From assembly GCA_029563035.1 (NCBI GenBank), contig JAKQTP010000138.1:248001-312000 (forward strand): DNA of 64,000 bases. The letters are read 5' to 3'. The translations under genes and the position numbers were made by a program. The notes under the pieces were generated by a model that did no database searches, was not told where the DNA came from, and saw nothing but the letters and a program-made list of their open reading frames with translations. This document shows positions 1 through 8,962 of the stretch, piece by piece. This stretch comes from an archaeon (GTDB lineage: Archaea; Iainarchaeota; Iainarchaeia; CSSED10-239). Position 1 is the first letter of the stretch, and each line of letters opens with the position of its first letter.

Positions 1-1125
1 TTAGCTGAAGAAAAAGGAAAAGGAACCTTTGCTTTCGCATACATGATGGATGTAACTAAAGAAGAAAGAGATAGAGGAATTACAATTGATGTTAACTATA
101 AAAAATTAGAATCTGATAAATATAGTTTCACAGTAATTGATGCTCCTGGCCACCAAGACTATGTCAAGAACATGATTACTGGTACTGCTCAATCTGATGC
201 TGCTGTTTTAGTCGTTGCTTCAAAAGACGGAGTAATGTCTCAAACTAAAGAGCACGCATTCCTTGCTCAAGTAATGGGTATTAAGCAAATAATTGTTGCA
301 GTAAATAAGATGGACGATGTTAATTACAGTGAAGAGGGCTTTAATAAAGTTAAAGCAGATATAGATACTCTTTTCAAAGGTAAGTTTAAAGAAGACCAAT
401 ATGTAGTCGTACCAATCTCTGCATGGCACGGAGAAAACATAATCAAAGCATCAGAGAAGATGCCTTGGTATAAGGGCCCTTGCTTATTTGATGCAATGAA
501 TAATTTCAAAGCACCAGAAGTATTAACTGGAAAACCATTAAGACTTCCAATACAAGATGTTTATTCAATTAAAGGTGTTGGTATGGTTCCTGTTGGTAGA
601 GTTGAAACAGGAATACTTAGACCTAACGACAAGGTTATAATAATGCCAGAAGGAATTGCAACACAAGTAAAAAGTGTTGAAGCACACCACGAACAATTAC
701 CTGAAGCATTACCTGGAGACAACATCGGTTTCAATATCAAAAATGTTGATAAAGGAGCAATTAAGAGAGGTTCTGTTGTTGGCCCAGAGAATAACCCACC
801 AACAGTTGCAGCAGAATTTACTGCTCAAATAATTGTTCTAAACCACCCAACAGCAATCACAGCTGGTTACACTCCAGTATTCCACATACACACCGCACAA
901 ATGTCTTGTGCAATTGTTGAGTTAGTAAAAAAGGTTGCTCCAACAGTTGAAGATGCTCCAAAGTTCTTAAAGACAGGTGATGCTGCAATTGTAAGAATCA
1001 AGCCATTACAGCCACTTGCTTGTGAGACCTACAAAGACTTCCCACAACTTGGCAGATTTGCTATCAGAGACATGGGCAAGACCGTTGCAGCAGGAGTAAT
1101 ACAAGAAATAAAGAAAAAGCAATAA
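1..1125 (+). CDS. tuf: Translation elongation factor 1-alpha, 5' end cut by window
   Basis: GTPase that brings aminoacyl-tRNA to the ribosomal A site. The frame is open from base 1, so about the first 50-60 residues, including the Walker A loop, lie outside the window; 374 codons are visible. Seen: the switch I stretch ending RGITID, the G3 motif DAPGH, the G4 motif NKMD, a G5-like SAW, then the two beta-barrel domains with VGRVETG and the usual EF-1A C-terminus. The spacing of these motifs matches archaeal EF-1A rather than bacterial EF-Tu. The uS10 gene follows after 47 bp, a common archaeal order, so co-transcription is likely. Confidence 0.98.
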   Translation, partial: LAEEKGKGTFAFAYMMDVTKEERDRGITIDVNYKKLESDKYSFTVIDAPGHQDYVKNMITGTAQSDAAVLVVASKDGVMSQTKEHAFLAQVMGIKQIIVAVNKMDDVNYSEEGFNKVKADIDTLFKGKFKEDQYVVVPISAWHGENIIKASEKMPWYKGPCLFDAMNNFKAPEVLTGKPLRLPIQDVYSIKGVGMVPVGRVETGILRPNDKVIIMPEGIATQVKSVEAHHEQLPEALPGDNIGFNIKNVDKGAIKRGSVVGPENNPPTVAAEFTAQIIVLNHPTAITAGYTPVFHIHTAQMSCAIVELVKKVAPTVEDAPKFLKTGDAAIVRIKPLQPLACETYKDFPQLGRFAIRDMGKTVAAGVIQEIKKKQ

Positions 1126-1172
1126 ATTTGCTTTTCTTTTAATATTTTTTCTAAAAAAATACAAGTGATAAA

Positions 1173-1481
1173 ATGCAAACAGCAAGAGTAATAGTCACAG
1201 GAACTGATTACAAGAAAGTTACAGAATTTTGCAAGGAAATTATAGATGTAGCTTCAAAGAGCGGAGTAAAGCACACAGGCATAATCCCTTTGAAGACTAA
1301 GAAGTTAGTTGTGCCAGTAAGAAGAGGCGTTTCTGCTGGCGGAACAGAAACTTATGAAAAATATCAGTTACGAATCCATAAGCGAATAATTGATATTAAG
1401 GCAGATGACAAGATTCTTAGAAGAATAATGAGAGTTGATGTCCCTGCAGATCTACAAATAGGTATTGAGCTTAAAAACTAA
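1173..1481 (+). CDS. rpsJ: 30S ribosomal protein uS10
   Basis: Small-subunit ribosomal protein of 102 residues, the normal length for archaeal S10. The family pattern is clear: an early RVIVTGTDYKKV strand, the PLKTKKLVVPVRR loop, the HKRIIDI segment and a C-terminal VDVPADLQIGIEL strand. It sits directly downstream of EF-1A, as in many archaea, with an SD-like AAGTGATAA just before the ATG. Confidence 0.97.
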   Translation: MQTARVIVTGTDYKKVTEFCKEIIDVASKSGVKHTGIIPLKTKKLVVPVRRGVSAGGTETYEKYQLRIHKRIIDIKADDKILRRIMRVDVPADLQIGIELKN

Positions 1482-1567
1482 ATATCTTTTTGATAGCATC
1501 ATAATTAGTAAACTTGCAAATCTATTTATCTTTAGATTTTTTTAAAAAATTTAAAATTTGCAATAAA

Positions 1568-2938
1568 ATGTTTAAACAAACAAAAAAAAATATTTTTGTT
1601 GATGAAAACAACAAAGTAAAAATCATTTCTAGTAAATCTCTATTTTCTAAACTGGACAAATCTTGTATAGAACAACTTTATTCTATTTCTAAATTACCAG
1701 GAATTTGCGATTATGTATATGGCTTTCCAGATCTTCATGTTGGTCATGGTGTGCCTGTTGGTTCTTGTTTTGTAGTTGATGCTGATAATGATCCAATAAT
1801 CAGTCCAAAAGCAATAGGGACAGACATAAATTGTGGTATTCGTCTTATTAGGACAAATCTCAAATCTAAAGATATTTCTGAAAAGCAATACAAAGAAATA
1901 GTAAAGGCTTTTGAGAAGTTACCTATTGGCCTTTCAAAAGACGGAATAAAGATAACAAAACAGGATTTAAAAGAGATTTGTTATCAAGGTCTGGAATGGG
2001 CAGTAAAAAACAGCTACGCAAATAAGTTTGATAAGCTATATGTTGATAGGCAAGGTTGTTTTCGTGATGCAAGTCCAAAATATCTATCAAAGACAGCAAT
2101 AGAAAAAGGCCTGACTCAGCTTGGAACACTTGGGCAAGGCAATCATTTTATTGATCTGTTGGTTGTTGACAAAATCTTTGATAAGTTTTTTTGTAAAAGG
2201 CACAAGATAGAGAAAGATCAAATTCTTATTATGCTTCATACAGGCTCAAGAGGGCTTGGTTATCAAGTTGCTGATGAGTTTACAAAAAAATGCAAGCACA
2301 AAGATCCAATCGAATATTTATATTTAAATTCAAAAGATGGCTCTCATTATTACAAGACAATGTGCGCAGCTGCAAACTACGCTTTTGTAAACAGGGCTGT
2401 TCTTTCTAAAAGAATAATAGATGCTTTAGAAAATGCACTAAATCTTGGACATGGCACCATCAACGCCCGTCTCCTTTACGATTGCTCACATAATTTTGCA
2501 AAAATAGAAACTCGTAATAAGAAAAGGTATCTGGTTACCAGAAAAGGCGCAATAAGGGGAATAATCTCTGAAAGATTATCTGATCATTCAGAGTTTTTAG
2601 AGAGTGGCACTCCTGTGATTTTGCCAGGCTCAATGTTAGATGATACTTATGTTTTATTGCCAAAAGAAAAAATGAGAAAAGAGACATTTTCTACTCTTCC
2701 TCACGGCTGTGGGAGAGTAATGTCTAGAGATAAAGCAAAGTCAAAAATCTCTGCAAAAGATCTAAAGCAAAAGCTCTTAAAAAAAGGAATTTATCTTTCT
2801 GGACATTCAGAGAATGTTTTAAGAGAAGAGCAACCAGCAGCTTATAAGTCCTCAAAAGTGGTTGTTGATTCAGTGGTTGATGCTGGTCTTTGTAAAAAGG
2901 CATTTAGCTTAAAACCCAAAGTTGTAATTACTGGTTAA
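1568..2938 (+). CDS. rtcB: RtcB-type tRNA-splicing RNA ligase
   Basis: GTP- and Mn-dependent ligase that joins 2',3'-cyclic phosphate and 5'-OH RNA ends, chiefly tRNA exons. Family motifs in order: FPDLHVGHG and GTDINCGIRL near the N-terminus, LGTLGQGNHFID, LHTGSRGLG, YDCSHNFAK, TLPHGCGRVMSR and the final SGHSENVLREE-PAAYK. The metal-binding Cys and His positions and the guanylylated His region are present. No intein is seen, although some archaeal rtcB genes carry one. An in-frame TTG lies 54 bp upstream, but the ATG used here gives 456 residues and a normal RtcB N-terminus. Confidence 0.95.
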   Translation: MFKQTKKNIFVDENNKVKIISSKSLFSKLDKSCIEQLYSISKLPGICDYVYGFPDLHVGHGVPVGSCFVVDADNDPIISPKAIGTDINCGIRLIRTNLKSKDISEKQYKEIVKAFEKLPIGLSKDGIKITKQDLKEICYQGLEWAVKNSYANKFDKLYVDRQGCFRDASPKYLSKTAIEKGLTQLGTLGQGNHFIDLLVVDKIFDKFFCKRHKIEKDQILIMLHTGSRGLGYQVADEFTKKCKHKDPIEYLYLNSKDGSHYYKTMCAAANYAFVNRAVLSKRIIDALENALNLGHGTINARLLYDCSHNFAKIETRNKKRYLVTRKGAIRGIISERLSDHSEFLESGTPVILPGSMLDDTYVLLPKEKMRKETFSTLPHGCGRVMSRDKAKSKISAKDLKQKLLKKGIYLSGHSENVLREEQPAAYKSSKVVVDSVVDAGLCKKAFSLKPKVVITG

Positions 2939-2961
2939 AAAATAAAAATCCGTGAAAATAT

Positions 2962-3975
2962 ATGCATGACATAAAATTACTTTCTTGTAGGTCTGGTGAG
3001 CATTTCGCAAAGAGTGTTTTAAAGCACCTTAATGAACTGCTTTCTGAGAATAACGAGCCAGAAATTACTTTAACTCCTGTTCAAGAGATCAGGTTTGCAA
3101 ATACAGAAATAAAATCTAATATCCTAGAGTCAATAAGAGGTTGCAATGTTTTTATTATCCAAGATGTTTCTAACAATAGATACGGTATGTCTGTTGATGA
3201 TAATATCAGGGCATTAACAACATTAATTGATGCAGCAAGAGTAGCTAGTGCAAAAAATATAACTGTGGTAATACCTGTTTTTCCTTATGCTCGTCAAGAC
3301 AAGATTTGGGGCAGAGAATGTCTAACAGCAAGGCTTGTCTCTAGAGAGCTGGAGCTAGCAGGTGCAAAAACAATCATTTCTTTGGATATTCACAATCCTG
3401 CAATTGCTGGTTTTTTCCAGAATGCAATTCTTGAAAATCTTTATGCTCGTAAAGCCATTAAAAAATACATACTGGACAATATCCCTTTTAACAATCTTTT
3501 GATTTCGTCTCCTGATGTCGGGGGTATGAAAAGAGCAACAATTCTTGCATCTAAGCTTGGTGTAGGGGTAATCACAATCTACAAAGAAAGGGACTATTCA
3601 AAGATTAACCAAGTAGAAACAATGGAAGTTATTGGCAAGGTCAAAGACAAAGATGTTTTTTTAATTGATGACATTCTAGATACTGGCGGAACAGTCTATA
3701 ATGCAGTAAAGATCTTAAAAGAAAAAGGGGCAAACAAGGTTTATTTTGCTTGTTCTCTTTGTCTATTAAACGATAAGGCTGTTGAAAGAATGGACGAGCT
3801 TTATGATAACGGTCTTCTAGAAAAGATCATAGCAACAGATGCAGTCTATTTTGAAAATGATTTTGCAGAGAATCACCCTTGGCTTGAGATTATCCCAATA
3901 AGTGACTACTTTGCACAGGCAATCTTTAATCTTCATTTTAAAAAATCTATTAACCAGCTCTTTGACAAGGACTAA
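2962..3975 (+). CDS. prs: Ribose-phosphate pyrophosphokinase (PRPP synthetase)
   Basis: Makes PRPP from ribose 5-phosphate and ATP for nucleotide synthesis. Seen: the early catalytic region with FPYARQDK, the DIHNPAIAGFF motif, and the PRPP-binding loop DDILDTGGT near residue 235. At 337 residues it is somewhat longer than typical archaeal enzymes, the excess being at the C-terminus. The gene starts 23 bp after rtcB, suggesting one transcript. Confidence 0.94.
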   Translation: MHDIKLLSCRSGEHFAKSVLKHLNELLSENNEPEITLTPVQEIRFANTEIKSNILESIRGCNVFIIQDVSNNRYGMSVDDNIRALTTLIDAARVASAKNITVVIPVFPYARQDKIWGRECLTARLVSRELELAGAKTIISLDIHNPAIAGFFQNAILENLYARKAIKKYILDNIPFNNLLISSPDVGGMKRATILASKLGVGVITIYKERDYSKINQVETMEVIGKVKDKDVFLIDDILDTGGTVYNAVKILKEKGANKVYFACSLCLLNDKAVERMDELYDNGLLEKIIATDAVYFENDFAENHPWLEIIPISDYFAQAIFNLHFKKSINQLFDKD

Positions 3976-3993
3976 TAAATAAAAGGCATTGAT

Positions 3994-4233
3994 ATGAAAA
4001 ATGATGTTAGATGCCCATTTTGTAATGGCAAGACAGTAACCAAATACAGGGACATTAATTTTGATGCTGGGAAAATCGTAATCAAAAATGAGCCTTATCA
4101 ATCTTGCCAAAAATGCAAACTAGATTTCTGTACAAATGAGCAATTAGTTTCTTTAGATAAAAGGCTTCATGAGCAATTCAAACTAAAAAATAAAAAATCT
4201 AATATTGCCAAAAGGCCCAAAAACGTGATTTGA
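3994..4233 (+). CDS. Small zinc-finger protein (YgiT/MqsA-like)
   Basis: A 79-residue protein with a CPFCNG pair at the N-terminus and CQKC plus a further Cys (DFC) about 30 residues later, a zinc-ribbon arrangement like the N-terminal finger of YgiT/MqsA proteins. The C-terminus is basic and probably disordered. No HTH domain and no partner toxin are visible, so the antitoxin role known for MqsA should not be assumed. It lies 18 bp after prs. Confidence 0.6.
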   Translation: MKNDVRCPFCNGKTVTKYRDINFDAGKIVIKNEPYQSCQKCKLDFCTNEQLVSLDKRLHEQFKLKNKKSNIAKRPKNVI

Positions 4234-4300
4234 TTAAAAACAACAGCCATTTATAAACTATTTGTTGTTTCTTTTTAATAAAATATAAAAGTTAAAGCTT

Positions 4301-4618
4301 ATGGAATCAACATTAATTTTATTTGTTTTAATTGTCAATTCTATTCTTTTGATATTGTTATTTGTATTTATGATCAGGTTTGTTGTTACTAAATTTAAAG
4401 AGCAAATAACAGACACAAACGAAAGATTAAAAGATATGGAAGACAAATACAACAAACTAGACATACAATTCTCAAGAATTTCTGCTCTTCGCATCTATCA
4501 ACATAAAAATGACATCTCAAAAGATATAGAAAAAGTTAAGCTTGTTGTTCAGGACATAGACAAGAAAACAGAAAAGATCTATAAACGAACAGAAAAGATG
4601 TATGGCAAGAAATCATAA
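4301..4618 (+). CDS. Small membrane-anchored coiled-coil protein
   Basis: 105 residues: one hydrophobic helix at residues 5-28, then a charged, heptad-like stretch to the end with repeated Lys/Glu/Asp, consistent with a cytoplasmic coiled coil. No known family is recognised. The intergenic region before it contains an AT-rich possible promoter. Confidence 0.6.
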   Translation: MESTLILFVLIVNSILLILLFVFMIRFVVTKFKEQITDTNERLKDMEDKYNKLDIQFSRISALRIYQHKNDISKDIEKVKLVVQDIDKKTEKIYKRTEKMYGKKS

Positions 4619-4679
4619 CTTTATACTTTTTAAATGCTTTGTTTTACTTATTATGTTATATAGTCAAATGTGATTTGTT

Positions 4680-5252
4680 ATGCGCGTTATGAGAAGAGCA
4701 ACAACTATAAAAAAACCAGTTGTTAAAAAACCAATCGTTAAGAAACCGATTGTTAAAGAACCAAGCATTGCCGGAGACAGGGTAGTTAAACCAAAAACAA
4801 CTAGAGTTAGTGGCAATATAAAAAAAACAACCTCTGAACCAATAAGATCATTTTTAGAAAAGAAAAATCACATACTAAAACTAGAATCACAATTCAAAAA
4901 GCATATAAAAAGAAGCTATCCAGAGTCCGAAAGGTATGTCTCTAAAATCTCAGATGTTTATCTACATGGCAAACAAAACATTCAGTCATTAAGAAAAATA
5001 GCAAGTGGCAACGAGCCTATTTTGAAATTATTAAATGTTATAGAAGGTCGCCAAAGGGTATTATCAGCAAAGTTGATAGAATTTATTAACAACCCAAAGC
5101 CAAGTATGTTTAGGTTTGTAGAAATGGAGATACAAGTAGAAAATTTCCTAAAAGAATATAATCAAATAAAAGATATATTAAAGCCTGAACCAATCAATAA
5201 AAAATATCATGGCAAAGGCGACTATAATCCAAGAATACACGGTTCAAAATAG
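4680..5252 (+). CDS. Basic Lys/Pro-repeat protein, unknown
   Basis: 190 residues. Residues 10-28 contain tandem units of the type KKPVV/KKPIV/KEPS, followed by a basic low-complexity stretch to about residue 60 and then a helical domain (about 60-165). The basic leader plus helical body recalls three other orphans in this window (at 30192, 36074 and 46465), though sequence similarity is weak. Function unknown. Its last 9 bp overlap the end of the convergent endonuclease Q gene. An alternative ATG lies three codons in. Confidence 0.6.
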   Translation: MRVMRRATTIKKPVVKKPIVKKPIVKEPSIAGDRVVKPKTTRVSGNIKKTTSEPIRSFLEKKNHILKLESQFKKHIKRSYPESERYVSKISDVYLHGKQNIQSLRKIASGNEPILKLLNVIEGRQRVLSAKLIEFINNPKPSMFRFVEMEIQVENFLKEYNQIKDILKPEPINKKYHGKGDYNPRIHGSK

Positions 5253-6521
5253 TGTTTTTTGAATATATGGTATTTTTTGTTCTTTTAATATTTCTGCTTC
5301 TTTAGCTTTTCTTTCTTCTTCTGTAAAGCAAATGAATGGCACTCCGTAGTGTCCACCACCGCCTGGTCTAAACACCACCAATCCTTTTCTAAAAGCCATC
5401 ACAAGTTTTGCTATATCTTCATCTAGTTCTTTTAGCTTTTCTTCTGGCAGTTCCAAGACAATTTCTATTTCTGTATGTCTTGTGATTAGCTTTTCATATT
5501 TTTCCAGTACTCTTTTATTATAAAGTTCTCCTTTTCCAATCTTCATTTGAATAATCTGAGCAAGCGGGATTAAATATTTGTAATCTGGCCTTTCTGTTAT
5601 TTGTTTAAGTTCTGTATTTCCTTGAAGTTTAGCTATCTCAATGATTCTATCTTCTACTCCTTTCTTTAATATGCCTCTGCACTTTAGGCATCTCCAGTTG
5701 TTTTTTATTGCGTCATTAAGAGTATGTATTTTCTTACAATCTCTACAAGCTGTCCTATTATATTTTCCTTCTTTTGGGTTATACCCTACATTAAACAATA
5801 TCTTATTATTTCCTAGATTATATAATAGATTTTTAATAGATTCAAAGTTTGGCTTTTCTAGTTCTGCACAAACATATTCTCTTCCTATTCTATAGCTATT
5901 AGGAGAATGTGCATCTGAAAATGAGAAAAATTTTAGATCTTTAAGTTCAGGAATAACATTTGCGCTATTACTGTCAGCAGACAGCCCTAGTTCAATAAAT
6001 CTTACTTCTTTGTAGTTTTCTCCATATGCTTCTTTTAGGTAATCACTTCCTGAGTATATTCCAAAATATGGGGTAAATGCATGTGCTGGCCCAATCAACA
6101 CATCATGTTTAATGCAAATATCCAATAATGTGCTTGGAGTAATAGAAAGTCTTGGCCTACCCCCTCCATAAACACTCATGTCGCTTGAAAATCTTTCAAT
6201 TTCTTTTTTAAATTCTAAGACTTGCGAAAGTTCTCTGAAAAACAAAAGATGATGCACTCTTCCTGTTGTTTCAACTTCTGTTGTCAATATAAAATATGTT
6301 TTGTTATCTGAGTTTTTGTCATTTTTAAAAATATAACAATCTTTTTCTAATATTAGATTTTCTTTAACATGCTTAAACCAATCAGGGTGTAAGATATCTC
6401 CTGTTCCCAAGACATTTAGGCCTTTTAGCTTTGCTTCTTTTGCAAGTATTGGTATACTCATATTTTTAGATACTCCCGAAGCATAAGGCGAATGTATGTG
6501 CAGATCAATATTATATTTCAT
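5244..6521 (-). CDS. nucQ: Endonuclease Q (PHP-domain DNA repair nuclease)
   Basis: EndoQ cleaves DNA 5' of deaminated bases such as uracil and hypoxanthine. The 425-residue length matches the Thermococcales protein. Seen: a PHP metal-site start NIDLHIHSPYA, the family signature GTGDILHPDWF, further metal-ligand regions with TTEVE, GPAHAFTP and SDAHSPNSYRIG, then a zinc-binding module with C-x2-C and C-x2-C (CRDC, CLKC) near residues 260-282, and the C-terminal GGGGHYGVP stretch. All metal-site motifs look intact. It is transcribed divergently from the surface-protein genes. Confidence 0.9.
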   Translation of the reverse strand: MKYNIDLHIHSPYASGVSKNMSIPILAKEAKLKGLNVLGTGDILHPDWFKHVKENLILEKDCYIFKNDKNSDNKTYFILTTEVETTGRVHHLLFFRELSQVLEFKKEIERFSSDMSVYGGGRPRLSITPSTLLDICIKHDVLIGPAHAFTPYFGIYSGSDYLKEAYGENYKEVRFIELGLSADSNSANVIPELKDLKFFSFSDAHSPNSYRIGREYVCAELEKPNFESIKNLLYNLGNNKILFNVGYNPKEGKYNRTACRDCKKIHTLNDAIKNNWRCLKCRGILKKGVEDRIIEIAKLQGNTELKQITERPDYKYLIPLAQIIQMKIGKGELYNKRVLEKYEKLITRHTEIEIVLELPEEKLKELDEDIAKLVMAFRKGLVVFRPGGGGHYGVPFICFTEEERKAKEAEILKEQKIPYIQKTLF

Positions 6522-6598
6522 ATTTAATTATTATGTTAAAAAACTATTAAAATATATTTGTTGGGTCTATGTTATTTTTATATAAGGGCTGGTTAGGC

Positions 6599-6635
6599 TT
6601 CCTAACTCGGCAGGTTTATAAAGTATTTCTCTAAC
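6599..6635 (+). promoter_or_regulatory. Shared promoter element, copy A (secreted protein 1)
   Basis: ACTCGGCAGG (6605-6614) sits immediately before a strong TATA box TTTATAAAG (6615-6623), and the match to copy B continues through TATTTCTCT. A GTTAGG/CCTAAC inverted repeat with a 3-bp loop lies just upstream (about 6591-6605). Related copies precede the other two secreted-protein genes and, more divergently, mcm. The predicted transcript starts near 6645 and would have a leader of about 100 nt. Confidence 0.75.
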
Positions 6636-6744
6636 AAATGTATTATTCTGTTATGTTGTTACATTTTGTTTATTGGATATACTATATATTAATATAACAA
6701 GATTTAACACAAAAACAAAAAAACTAAAAAAGGAGAAAAAGATT

Positions 6745-7524
6745 ATGAATTCTAAAATGAAAATATTATTTGGTGTTTTCTTTGTTTTCGCATTATTGAC
6801 TCCAATATATGCTGGAAGACCATTAACACACTTAACAAATCCAAATGTATTTCCTGAGACATATAATAATACAAATCTAATTGATTATATAGAACTACAG
6901 CCAATAAGTAATGTAAATCAAGATAATTATTCATTTACTGTTCATTTCATAGAAGGAAACACTACTCCAATCACTCATTTAAGAGCTTTTTTTGCAGATG
7001 GAACAGGTGAATACGAGCAGTTCGATATGAAAGAAGATGAAATTAATTCATTACCTGGTAGCCAATCTAGCATAACTATGGAAAATTTAGATTTGTCCAA
7101 TTTACAAGATGGGACAAACACTGTAACAGTTTCATATAATAATTTAAGATGCGGATTTAATGATAGATGCGGTGTTCGAACAACAATTACAAAAAACACA
7201 GTCGCTCCTAGATTGGAAATTTTTGAAAAAAAGACAATAAGAAAGAACACAGATTTTTACATACGTGGAAGAATTGCTGACTCAGCAACTTTAACTGTGC
7301 AGACATTATTAAATGGTGTTGATTTTGATGTTGATTGGTTCTCATGCCATACAAGCAACCCAAATGATTCACCAAACATGGTATCTAATTATTTAGATTT
7401 CATATGTTACTTTAATATTTCTCTTGTTGAAGATAGCGATAGATATATGATTAAATTTGTCGCAGAAGATAACACTACAAGAAATATTAAAACTGAAGAC
7501 ATCTATCTATCTATCAACAGATAG
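6745..7524 (+). CDS. Secreted protein 1 of a three-gene paralogous family
   Basis: 259 residues starting at the ATG preceded by AAAGGAG; an in-frame start 72 bp upstream lacks an SD. The first 24 residues form a Sec signal peptide ending IYAG, almost identical to those of the next two genes. The mature part is beta-rich with a few paired cysteines and the phrases RTTITKNTVAPRLEI, FYIRGRI and SDRYMIKFVAEDN, which recur in the second paralogue. It has no transmembrane anchor, so it is probably released or held on the cell surface by other proteins. No known family is recognised. Confidence 0.8.
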   Translation: MNSKMKILFGVFFVFALLTPIYAGRPLTHLTNPNVFPETYNNTNLIDYIELQPISNVNQDNYSFTVHFIEGNTTPITHLRAFFADGTGEYEQFDMKEDEINSLPGSQSSITMENLDLSNLQDGTNTVTVSYNNLRCGFNDRCGVRTTITKNTVAPRLEIFEKKTIRKNTDFYIRGRIADSATLTVQTLLNGVDFDVDWFSCHTSNPNDSPNMVSNYLDFICYFNISLVEDSDRYMIKFVAEDNTTRNIKTEDIYLSINR

Positions 7525-7660
7525 ATCTGTGCGCAGACAAAGTTAGTTAGAATCTACAAGAAATAAGAAACAATCTTATTTTCTTGTGGTTTTTTCTCTA
7601 TTTTTTTAAAAACTTTTTTTGTCTTTATAAACTTCTATAAACGAAAGACTAAACCTTCAT

Positions 7661-7691
7661 ACTCGGCAGGTTTATAAAGTATTTCTCTTAC
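7661..7691 (+). promoter_or_regulatory. Shared promoter element, copy B (secreted protein 2)
   Basis: ACTCGGCAGG (7661-7670) followed by the TATA box TTTATAAAG (7671-7679) and TATTTCTCT. It matches copy A over about 30 bp with one mismatch, although the flanking DNA differs, so the element itself is under selection or recently duplicated. The start codon lies 76 bp downstream. Confidence 0.75.
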
Positions 7692-7766
7692 AAGTATATC
7701 AAAATATTTGTTATAATTTATATTATTTGATGTATTTAAAACAAAATAAAAAAAGGAAAAAAATTT

Positions 7767-8519
7767 ATGAATTCAAAAATTAAAATAATATTAGGTATTT
7801 TCTTTGTATTTGCATTATTGGCTCCAATATATGCAGGCACATTATCTAAAAATGCAATATCTATGGCGTCTTCTGGACCTTGCAGTTCAGGTAGTAAAGT
7901 CGCAGACATCGTCAAGTTCAAATTAGTTCCAATTAATAATGTTAATCAAAATGATTATTCAATCATTTTAAAGTTCAAAAAAAAAGTAACTATCCAAGAA
8001 TTAAATATATCTTTTATAAATGAAGATTATCCTTCTCAATCTGTCTCTATTACAAAAGACAACATAAGGCCAAACATCAATAGCCTAACTATTAAAAACA
8101 TAGATTTGTCAAGTTTACAAGATGGCAACATCTCTGTTGTTGTTTCTTTTGATAATGCAAGATGTGGAGTTACAAAAAGAAATATCAAATACACCGTTGC
8201 TCCTTATTTGAAGATCTATGAAAGATATACTTCTTTAAAAAAGAAAGCTGATTTTCAAATACGTGGAAGAATAGACCGTTCTTCAACTTTAATAGTGCAG
8301 ACATCACTAGATGGTGTTAAATTATCTGACAATTGGGTTACTTGTTACATAAGCGAATCACCAACCATGGTTTCTAGGTTTGCAGAATTTACTTGTGACT
8401 TTGATATTTCTCTTTTTGAAGATAGTGACAAATACAAGATAAAATTTATAGCACAAGATGATATAGGAAACATAAGGGCAAAAGATTTCGATCTGAAAAT
8501 CTATAGGGTACAGAAATAA
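7767..8519 (+). CDS. Secreted protein 2 of the paralogous family
   Basis: 250 residues with the same signal peptide (residues 1-24, ending IYAG) and the same domain plan as the preceding gene: NVNQNDYSI, NIDLSSLQDG, a Cys-containing ARCG stretch, YTVAPYLKIYE, FQIRGRI, and a C-terminal DSDKYKIKF strand. No transmembrane anchor is visible. The RBS is AAAGGAAA. It has its own copy of the shared promoter element. Clear tandem duplication with the upstream gene, but with considerable divergence in the mature part. Confidence 0.8.
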   Translation: MNSKIKIILGIFFVFALLAPIYAGTLSKNAISMASSGPCSSGSKVADIVKFKLVPINNVNQNDYSIILKFKKKVTIQELNISFINEDYPSQSVSITKDNIRPNINSLTIKNIDLSSLQDGNISVVVSFDNARCGVTKRNIKYTVAPYLKIYERYTSLKKKADFQIRGRIDRSSTLIVQTSLDGVKLSDNWVTCYISESPTMVSRFAEFTCDFDISLFEDSDKYKIKFIAQDDIGNIRAKDFDLKIYRVQK

Positions 8520-8661
8520 TTTAGATTAGCAATAGCACATTTATTTCTTTCTTTATTTTCTTCTACCCAACTCTTTTTTTCCATTATTTATCTGCTAAAA
8601 CACAAAAATAGGCTCTTTAGATGGCCATTACCTTTTATAAATGAACAGGTTAAATTACCAA

Positions 8662-8688
8662 ACACGACAGGTTTATAAAGGGTTTCCC
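8662..8688 (+). promoter_or_regulatory. Shared promoter element, copy C (secreted protein 3)
   Basis: ACACGACAGG followed by TTTATAAAG (8672-8680), then GGTTTCCCTC. Same layout as copies A and B with a few substitutions. The following start codon is about 275 bp away, so a long leader or a second promoter must be assumed. Confidence 0.65.
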
Positions 8689-8746
8689 TCACTAGTATAT
8701 ATTAAGTATTGACCTTACAAGCTTAATATCTGATTTTACAAAACAG

Positions 8747-8788
8747 TTCAATTAAGAGATCTTATGTTTCAATTAAGAGATCTTATGT
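8747..8788. repeat. Perfect tandem duplication of a 21-bp unit
   Basis: Two identical units in direct succession, each beginning TTCAATTAAGAG and ending ATCTTATGT (8747-8767 and 8768-8788). The third ATAAG-type arm, inverted, follows at about 8799. Lying 40-85 bp downstream of a TATA box, it would be in the 5' leader of the secreted protein 3 transcript, or would serve as a double protein-binding site. Confidence 0.8.
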
Positions 8789-8962
8789 GTTTGATTAACA
8801 TAAGACCGAACAATAATATTAACAAAAAACCAATCAAACAGTAATTTTAAAACCAAAACAAAAAAATAAATAAACAAAACAAAAAAACAATTTAAAAAAA
8901 TTTAATTTAAATAAACAAAATTTAAATTAAAAAAGAAAAATAAAAAGGAGAAAAGAGAATTT

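Larger units (their letters stand above)
8520..8962. other. 443-bp intergenic region with promoter and tandem repeat
   Basis: No gene is seen. It contains a T-rich stretch after the upstream stop, the third copy of the shared promoter element (8662-8688), a perfect tandem repeat of 21 bp (8747-8788), an inverted CTTATG/CATAAG pair close behind it (8782-8804), and a purine-rich AT leader ending in AAGGAG before the next ATG. The transcript leader would be about 260 nt. Confidence 0.6.

Noticed and set aside
1514..1567. N-terminal extension of RtcB from a TTG
   Set aside because: Low-complexity Phe/Lys residues, no SD, and the ATG at 1568 gives the normal RtcB N-terminus.
5244..6521. PHP-domain protein as histidinol phosphatase or PolX
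   Set aside because: The GTGDILHPDW signature, zinc module and length match endonuclease Q, and no polymerase domain or histidine genes are present.
8747..8788. Tandem 21-bp repeats as a CRISPR array
   Set aside because: Units are directly adjacent with no spacers, there are only two, and no cas genes are in the window.
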